Assembly (NCBI RefSeq): GCF_051251565.1
Contig: NZ_JBPOFB010000001.1
Span: 248,001-312,000, forward strand
Length of the DNA: 64,000 bases
Source: Marivita sp051251565
GTDB lineage: Bacteria; Pseudomonadota; Alphaproteobacteria; Rhodobacterales; Rhodobacteraceae
Direction: 5' to 3'
In this document: piece by piece, positions 59,019-64,000 of the stretch
Position numbering within the stretch: the first letter of the stretch is position 1
Layout: each line of letters begins with the position of its first letter
Made by a program: the position numbers and the translations under genes
Notes under the pieces: generated by a model
Database searches by the model: none
The model's input: the letters and a program-made list of their open reading frames with translations, nothing else
Told to the model about the DNA's origin: nothing

Positions 59019-59049
59019 CCTGTGCAGCGCAACACGGCCTTATTGGTTC

Positions 59050-59595
59050 ATGCGATCCTTAATTTCAGCCCTTGCTATATGTGCAGCACAGTCCGTCGCT
59101 GCGGATGGTTGCCCGGTGGCACCGGATCATTCGGTTGCCCTTGACCAACTGTATTCCGAGGTCCAGCGCGCACCTAACGAAATGATTGCACGCACGTTTT
59201 CAAACAAGATGTGGGACTTTTGGCTTGAGGCCCCGGACGAGCCGTCGCAGTCGATGTTGGACGAGGCGCTTCGGGCGATGCGGGTGGGCGATTACCTGCG
59301 GGCGCTTGATCGGTTGGATAGCCTCGTATCTTACTGCCCGTTTTATGCCGAAGGCTACAATCAGCGCGCGTTTTTGCATTTTTTGCGTGGGGATTATGCG
59401 ATGGTATTGCCCGACATTGATCAGGCCATCGCGTTGAACCCACGGCATACCGGAGCCCTGACTGGCAAGGCGCTGACCTTGATCGAACTCGACCGTGCCG
59501 TTGAGGCGCAATTGGTCCTACGGGATGCAGTGGCCCTGAACCCATGGCTGAGCGAGCGCTTTTTGATCACAGAGCCTGAGGGCGACGATCTTTGA
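59050..59595 (+). CDS. Exported TPR-type repeat protein
   Basis: A 181-residue protein with a signal peptide (about 1-18, Ser-Val-Ala-Ala). The mature part has helical pairs resembling tetratricopeptide repeats, with Ala-Glu-Gly-Tyr-Asn-Gln-Arg-Ala (about 98-105) and Ala-Ile-Ala-Leu-Asn-Pro-Arg-His (about 124-131) as the clearest repeat marks. It is probably a periplasmic scaffold of unknown partner. It lies 31 bases after the PutR-like gene and may share its transcript. Confidence 0.78.
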   Translation: MRSLISALAICAAQSVAADGCPVAPDHSVALDQLYSEVQRAPNEMIARTFSNKMWDFWLEAPDEPSQSMLDEALRAMRVGDYLRALDRLDSLVSYCPFYAEGYNQRAFLHFLRGDYAMVLPDIDQAIALNPRHTGALTGKALTLIELDRAVEAQLVLRDAVALNPWLSERFLITEPEGDDL

Positions 59596-59665
59596 CGCCA
59601 TTTGGCATGCCAGCCTGCGCAGAACCCATTGTTTTCACCTGATCCCCCGGCTAGAGATAAGACAT

Positions 59666-59751
59666 GCGGGCGTGATGGAATGGTAGACATATCGGACTTA
59701 AAATCCGAAGGCCTTAGCGCCGTGTGGGTTCGAGTCCCACCGCCCGCACCA
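59666..59751 (+). tRNA. tRNA-Leu (UAA)
   Basis: 86 bases including an encoded CCA. The acceptor arms GCGGGCG and CGCCCGC pair, and the anticodon loop CTTAAAA gives anticodon TAA. A long variable arm marks a class II tRNA, and the T-arm is GTGGG-TTCGAGT-CCCAC. A T-rich stretch follows the CCA and probably ends transcription. Confidence 0.96.
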
Positions 59752-60016
59752 TTTTTGTTTGGCCTACCGCCTTCGGCTACTTGAGGCCGGTGTGGTTCGA
59801 GGTTTGTCCTCTCACCTGCACCACTGTATTTACGTTCCAAGTTCCCTGACGCTTTTCGTGTAATGGGAATGCGCATGCCCAATATGAGGGCAAAGCAGAA
59901 AATCTCTTGCTGAAAACTGGATCAAGGCTTGACAGGCCAGCACTGTCGTTCACTCTGTACCAATATCAAATTGGTTTGCTTTGGAGCATGCCGGGACGCA
60001 AAAGGAATTCCCAGAA
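59752..60016. other. Intergenic region before the peptide importer
   Basis: 265 bases with no gene. It contains a tRNA-3'-end-like scrap ending CACCTGCACCA (59813-59823), a consensus TTGACA (59929-59934) with no good -10 partner, and a palindrome at 59959-59975 just before the first importer gene. Confidence 0.5.
59959..59975. promoter_or_regulatory. Palindromic operator candidate before the importer operon
   Basis: ACCAAT-ATCAA-ATTGGT, perfect six-base arms, 41 bases before the GTG of the first ABC gene and downstream of a TTGACA. Such ATTGGT/ACCAAT arms are typical of some GntR-type operators; the regulator is not in the window. Confidence 0.4.
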
Positions 60017-61045
60017 GTGCGCGAGGAAAGCGAAGCCAACACATGTTCAGACGCATCCGGCGGCGGAGCGTTGCTAGTTTTGCACGATCTTGTCCTGCGG
60101 TTTCGTGGTCAGACGAATGACGTGGTCGATCGCGTTTCGCTGACGGTTCGGCGGGGCGAAGTCTTGTGCGTGGTTGGGGAATCCGGATGCGGCAAAAGCG
60201 TGACGGCAATGGCCTTGATGGGATTACTGCCCAAGGATTCGACGCGCATTTCCTCAGGAAAATTGACAATTGGCTCAAATCATTTTGATTTATCGAAAGA
60301 TGCGTTGCCAGCCGACATGCGCGGCAACACTGTTGCGATGATCTTTCAGGAACCGATGACCTCTCTCAATCCGGCGTTTCGTATAGGGGATCAGATCGGC
60401 GAGGTTGTCTTGCGGCATTGCGGTGGCACGCGGGCAGAGGCGATGACCCGCGCCCAAGAGATGCTGACCCGCGTTGGCATTGCGAACCCCGCGCAACGGC
60501 TGATGGAATACCCGCACCAATTGTCCGGTGGTATGCGTCAAAGGGTGATGATCGCTATGGCGCTTGCCAATGACCCGCAGATCCTGATCGCAGACGAACC
60601 CACCACCGCACTTGACGTAACAATTCAGGCGCAAATCCTCGATCTTATCCGCGACTTGCGGGACGACACGGGGATGGGCGCCATTATGATCACCCATGAC
60701 CTGGGTGTGGTGGCCGAAATTGCCGACAGCGTTGCCGTGATGTATGGCGGGCAAGTTGTTGAACAGGGGCCCGTGGCCGAAGTCTTTAGCAACCCGCACC
60801 ACCCCTATACGATTGGTTTGATGAGCGCGATGCCCCGGCTGGATCGGCCTGGCGGGCGATTGGCTATTGTACCCGGCACTGTCCCCACGATTGGCAATAT
60901 GCCCAAAGGGTGCCGGTTCCGGTCGCGCTGTGCCTTCGCCACGCGGACCTGCGAAACACGTCCAGCTTTGGCTTCTGTTGCCGAAGCGCACGAGGTCGCT
61001 TGCCACTATGCGCCGTTGGAAGCCAATGTGGCGGTGTCGGTATGA
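60017..61045 (+). CDS. Oligopeptide/dipeptide ABC transporter ATPase (DppD/OppD type)
   Basis: A 342-residue ATPase energising peptide-type import. The Walker A is Gly-Glu-Ser-Gly-Cys-Gly-Lys-Ser (about 54-61), Q-loop Phe-Gln-Glu-Pro-Met-Thr-Ser-Leu-Asn-Pro, signature Leu-Ser-Gly-Gly-Met-Arg-Gln and Walker B ending Ile-Ala-Asp-Glu-Pro-Thr. The C-terminal oligopeptide extension has Cys-Arg-Phe-Arg-Ser-Arg-Cys. I use the GTG at 60017, about ten bases after AAGGAA; the frame is open from a TTG at 59981. It overlaps the next gene by four bases. Confidence 0.9.
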   Translation: MREESEANTCSDASGGGALLVLHDLVLRFRGQTNDVVDRVSLTVRRGEVLCVVGESGCGKSVTAMALMGLLPKDSTRISSGKLTIGSNHFDLSKDALPADMRGNTVAMIFQEPMTSLNPAFRIGDQIGEVVLRHCGGTRAEAMTRAQEMLTRVGIANPAQRLMEYPHQLSGGMRQRVMIAMALANDPQILIADEPTTALDVTIQAQILDLIRDLRDDTGMGAIMITHDLGVVAEIADSVAVMYGGQVVEQGPVAEVFSNPHHPYTIGLMSAMPRLDRPGGRLAIVPGTVPTIGNMPKGCRFRSRCAFATRTCETRPALASVAEAHEVACHYAPLEANVAVSV

Positions 61046-62151
61046 CCAAGGATGTCATTCTCGAAGCGGTGGATGTGGTCAAACACTTTGGCGACGGGGG
61101 CAGTTGGCTGTCGCCTTCGCCGGTGGTTCAGGCGGTGGACGGCGTGTCGCTTCAGGTGCGACGCGGAGAGACCTTTGCCATCGTTGGTGAAAGCGGATGT
61201 GGCAAATCTACGTTGGCGCGGTTGCTCATGCGGTTGTTGACGCCGACAGCTGGGACCGTACTTTTTGACGGGCACGAGATCAGCGCAACCAAAGGTGCTG
61301 CGTTGAAAAAGCTGCGCGGCGAGATGCAGTTCATCTTTCAGGACCCGTTTTCATCGCTCAATCCGCGGATGACCGTGGGCAAACTCGTCGGCGAACCGCT
61401 TGAGGTGCACGCACCCGAGTTGAATGCGCAAAGTCGTCGTGATCGAATTGCTGATCTGTTGCGCAAGGTAGGGTTGCGCCCGGAACATGCTGGCCGTTAC
61501 CCGCACGAGTTCAGCGGTGGCCAGCGACAGCGCATCGGCATCGCGCGCGCTTTGGCGTCAGAGCCCAAGCTTATCATTGGGGATGAACCGGTTTCCGCGC
61601 TGGATGTGTCAGTGCAGGCGCAGGTGATCAACCTTTTGGGTGATCTGTCCCGCGATCTTGGTTTGACGCTGGTTATCATTGCACACGACCTTGGCGTGAT
61701 CCGCCATATGAGCGACCGCGTCGCGGTAATGTATCTGGGCCGGATTGTTGAAAGCGGCACAACTGCCGAGGTGTATGCCAATCCCCGGCACCCCTACACG
61801 CAAGCTCTTTTGGCGTCGATCCCGTCTATGACGGGCGCAGAGCCGGCCGGTCGTGCGGCTGTTCTTGGCGAAATGCCGAGCCCCTCGGCGCCGCCATCGG
61901 GCTGCCGCTTCCATACACGCTGCCCCTTTGCGCAGGAGCGCTGCAAAACCGAAACGCCGGTTCTGAAAACATCTGATACGGGAGACCATCACGTGGCTTG
62001 CCATTTCTGGGAGACCCTCGCGCCCGCGGTCCAACCCATTCCGACACTGCATCAATCCAAGGCCACAGAAGCCCGGTTCGCCCTGTATCGCGCTGCGACA
62101 GAGGGCGGGACCGTCACCCATAAAACGCAAAAATCCACAGAGAGGACCTGA
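61042..62151 (+). CDS. Oligopeptide/dipeptide ABC transporter ATPase (DppF/OppF type)
   Basis: A 369-residue second ATPase of the same importer. The Walker A is Gly-Glu-Ser-Gly-Cys-Gly-Lys-Ser (about 48-55), Q-loop Phe-Gln-Asp-Pro-Phe-Ser-Ser-Leu-Asn-Pro, signature Phe-Ser-Gly-Gly-Gln-Arg-Gln and Walker B ending Ile-Gly-Asp-Glu-Pro-Val. A Cys-rich oligopeptide-family C-terminus (Cys-Arg-Phe-His-Thr-Arg-Cys-Pro) follows. Its ATG overlaps the previous stop (ATGA), fixing the start. The substrate-binding protein starts three bases after its stop. Confidence 0.93.
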   Translation: MTKDVILEAVDVVKHFGDGGSWLSPSPVVQAVDGVSLQVRRGETFAIVGESGCGKSTLARLLMRLLTPTAGTVLFDGHEISATKGAALKKLRGEMQFIFQDPFSSLNPRMTVGKLVGEPLEVHAPELNAQSRRDRIADLLRKVGLRPEHAGRYPHEFSGGQRQRIGIARALASEPKLIIGDEPVSALDVSVQAQVINLLGDLSRDLGLTLVIIAHDLGVIRHMSDRVAVMYLGRIVESGTTAEVYANPRHPYTQALLASIPSMTGAEPAGRAAVLGEMPSPSAPPSGCRFHTRCPFAQERCKTETPVLKTSDTGDHHVACHFWETLAPAVQPIPTLHQSKATEARFALYRAATEGGTVTHKTQKSTERT

Positions 62152-62154
62152 CCT

Positions 62155-63675
62155 ATGTCACACCTGAAGACCGTCATGATCACCGCGCTGCTTGGCGCCA
62201 CGGCATTGACCGCCAGCCCGGTTGTCGCCAAAGACCTGCGCATCGCCCTGCAATCGGATGCAGACGTGCTGGACCCGGACCAGTCGCGCACATTCGTGGG
62301 GCGGATCGTTTATGCGTCGCTATGTGACAAGCTGGTGGATATCACGCCGGACCTCGAAATCATTCCGCAGCTTGCGACCGGATGGACCACGTCCGAGGAC
62401 GGCACCGCGATCACCATGCAATTGCGCGAAGGTGTGGTGTTCCACGACGGTACGCCCTTCAATGCCGAGGCGGTTGCGGCCAATATCGAACGGTCGCAAA
62501 CTCTTGACGAGTCGCGGCGCAAGTCGGAACTGGCGTCGATCACGTCGACTGAGGTGACCGGCGCGTACGAGATCGTGCTCAATCTTGCGGGCCCCGATGC
62601 AACGCTCATGGCGCAGCTTGCCGACCGCGCCGGTATGATGGTGTCGCCAACCGCGGCGGCCGCAGCTGGTGCCGATTTCGGGCTCAACCCGGTCTGTTCG
62701 GGCCCCTTCAGCTTTACCGAGCGCGTGGCGCAGGACAAGATCGTCTTGTCCAAATTCGATGCCTATTGGAATGCCGACGCGATAAACTTTGACAGCGTGA
62801 CCTTCCTGCCAATCCCGGACACAACGGTTCGTCTGGCGAACCTGCAATCGGGTGACATCGACATGCTCGAACGTTTGTCGGCAACCGATCTTGCGCAGGC
62901 CAATGGGGATTCCAGCATCGTCGTCGATAGTGCAGTTTCGCTTGGGTATCAGGGCATCACCTTCAATATCAACAATGGCGAAAAGGGGGATAACCCGTGG
63001 GGCAATGACAAACGTCTGCGTCAGGCGCTCAGCCATGCGATTGATCGGGACGCGTTGAATCAGGTTGTTTTTGAAGGCGCGTTTGCGCCGGGCAACCAGT
63101 CTTTCCCGTCGACGTCCCCGTGGTACAACCAGTCCCTGCCTATTGAGCCGAGCGATATCGAAAAGGCCAAAAGCCTGTTGGCCGAAGCTGGCTTTGCCGA
63201 GGGGATTGAGCTTGAGGTTCAGGTGCCCAACTCGACCGAACCGCTTGCGGTGATGCAGGTGGTGCAGGCGATGGCGGCAGAGGCTGGGATCGACATCAAA
63301 CTGACCTCCAAGGAATTCGCGACACTGTTGTCCGATCAATCCGCTGGCGATTACATTTCCAGCCAAATCGGATGGTCAGGCCGGGTCGATCCGGATGGCA
63401 ACAACCACCAGTTCGTGACCACGGATGGCGGGATCAACGATTCCAAGTTCTCGGATGCCAAAGTGGATGAGCTGATGAACGCCGCGCGGATTGCGCCGAC
63501 GGTTGCCGCGCGCAAGGCACTTTACGATGAGGCGATGGTTACAATGCTCGATGAATTGCCGCGCCTGTTTCTTTATCACCAGAAATGGATCTGGGCCTAC
63601 AGCGACAACATGAAGGGCTTCACACCCTATCCTGACGGCATGATCCGTCTGGAAGGCGTCACCTGGGAGGAATGA
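62155..63675 (+). CDS. ABC transporter substrate-binding protein, family 5
   Basis: A 506-residue periplasmic solute-binding protein. The signal peptide spans about residues 1-25 (Ala-Ser-Pro-Val-Val-Ala). The large type II binding fold of the oligopeptide/dipeptide/nickel family follows, with Leu-Asp-Pro-Asp-Gln (about 39-43) and Ala-Leu-Ser-His-Ala-Ile-Asp-Arg (about 291-298) as family marks. The ligand may be a peptide, glutathione or another small amide; sequence alone does not tell. It belongs to the operon with the two ATPases before it and the permease after it. Confidence 0.92.
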   Translation: MSHLKTVMITALLGATALTASPVVAKDLRIALQSDADVLDPDQSRTFVGRIVYASLCDKLVDITPDLEIIPQLATGWTTSEDGTAITMQLREGVVFHDGTPFNAEAVAANIERSQTLDESRRKSELASITSTEVTGAYEIVLNLAGPDATLMAQLADRAGMMVSPTAAAAAGADFGLNPVCSGPFSFTERVAQDKIVLSKFDAYWNADAINFDSVTFLPIPDTTVRLANLQSGDIDMLERLSATDLAQANGDSSIVVDSAVSLGYQGITFNINNGEKGDNPWGNDKRLRQALSHAIDRDALNQVVFEGAFAPGNQSFPSTSPWYNQSLPIEPSDIEKAKSLLAEAGFAEGIELEVQVPNSTEPLAVMQVVQAMAAEAGIDIKLTSKEFATLLSDQSAGDYISSQIGWSGRVDPDGNNHQFVTTDGGINDSKFSDAKVDELMNAARIAPTVAARKALYDEAMVTMLDELPRLFLYHQKWIWAYSDNMKGFTPYPDGMIRLEGVTWEE

Positions 63676-63735
63676 TCCTCTTGTATCCGCGCCGCTGTTT
63701 CCGGCGGCGCGGGATTTCGGTCCAAGGGGTCTGAC

Positions 63736-64000
63736 ATGTTGCCGTTCCTGCTTCGACGCATTCTGATTGCGATACCGACTATCATCCTGATCTCGATCTT
63801 CGTGTTCCTGATGCAAAAGCTGCTGCCAGGTGATCCGCTCTTGGTCCTTGCGGGTGAAGAGCGCGACCCCGAAGTACTGGAGTTTCTGCGCGAGAAATAC
63901 CGCCTTAACGATCCGATCTGGCGGCAATATCTGGCGTGGATCTGGAACGCGTTGCAAGGTGATTTGGGCATCTCATTGCGCACCAACCAGCCGGTCACGG
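63736..64000 (+). CDS. ABC transporter permease, DppB/OppB type, N-terminus only
   Basis: The first 88 residues are visible; the gene runs off the right edge. A first transmembrane helix (about 9-29) is followed by Leu-Leu-Pro-Gly-Asp-Pro, the hallmark start of DppB-type permeases. Then comes the periplasmic stretch with Leu-Arg-Glu-Lys-Tyr-Arg-Leu-Asn-Asp-Pro and Gly-Asp-Leu-Gly-Ile-Ser. AAGGGG precedes the ATG. It continues the peptide importer operon. Confidence 0.92.
   Translation, partial: MLPFLLRRILIAIPTIILISIFVFLMQKLLPGDPLLVLAGEERDPEVLEFLREKYRLNDPIWRQYLAWIWNALQGDLGISLRTNQPVT

Overview
The window reads as a chromosomal segment of a marine alphaproteobacterium, most likely family Rhodobacteraceae (Roseobacter group). 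This rests on high G+C coding sequence (about 65% in a sampled stretch of the helicase gene, by hand count) and on the gene set: dnaG followed by rpoD, nrdR-ribD, KpsC/KpsS capsule glycosyltransferases, a riboswitch-controlled gcvTHP operon, putA with a divergent Lrp-type regulator, a ligase-associated Lhr helicase, a HlyU-like protein, and clustered GANTC (CcrM) sites. The species cannot be named from sequence reading alone.

Layout. 1-2289 (minus strand): end of a tad pilus locus with two TadE-like minor pilins and a von Willebrand TadG. 2587-8793: glutamate dehydrogenase, a small exported protein, primase, the housekeeping sigma factor and a HlyU-like protein. 9048-15911: nrdR-ribD and ribE (riboflavin), with a three-gene capsule cluster on the opposite strand between them. 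15957-19693: an MFS transporter diverging from an Lhr-type DNA-repair helicase. 19801-22068: a lower-G+C, three-gene module that looks like an orphan type VI secretion adaptor (DUF4123), cargo toxin and immunity protein. 22257-26363: leuA with an attenuator-like leader, glyA and nadK. 26452-33257: exported serine protease, Lrp regulator and hppD, DUF805 protein, nadE, a 19-repeat MORN protein and a zincin-like metallopeptidase. 33279-38080: Tat-exported metallo-beta-lactamase-fold protein, gltX, DUF2254 membrane protein, gamma-glutamylcyclotransferase-like protein and an NsrR-like Rrf2 regulator with an FNR-type box. 38137-42855: tandem glycine riboswitch and gcvT-gcvH-gcvP. 42972-54982: NAD(P)-binding protein, inositol-monophosphatase-family enzyme, the ybbP-ybbA/tesA set, two cold-shock genes, an L,D-transpeptidase, trxC, ettA, a decayed formaldehyde-activating-enzyme gene and a rhomboid protease. 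55014-59018: putA and its Lrp regulator. 59050-64000: a TPR-type protein, tRNA-Leu(UAA), and an oligopeptide-type ABC importer operon running off the end.

How the parts connect. glyA, the riboswitch-controlled gcv operon and glutamate dehydrogenase form a serine/glycine/one-carbon and nitrogen group. leuA, putA, hppD and the peptide importer handle amino-acid synthesis and breakdown, each with a visible local control element or regulator. nrdR, dnaG, rpoD and a perfect DnaA box form a replication-linked block.

Most interesting for follow-up are: the DUF4123-toxin-immunity island (19801-22068), sitting where a partner of the Lhr helicase might be expected; a leuA leader peptide with mutually exclusive hairpins that appears to start at the first nucleotide of its mRNA; an Lrp regulator whose only sensible start codon is ATA; and a hidden gfa pseudogene between ettA and the rhomboid gene.
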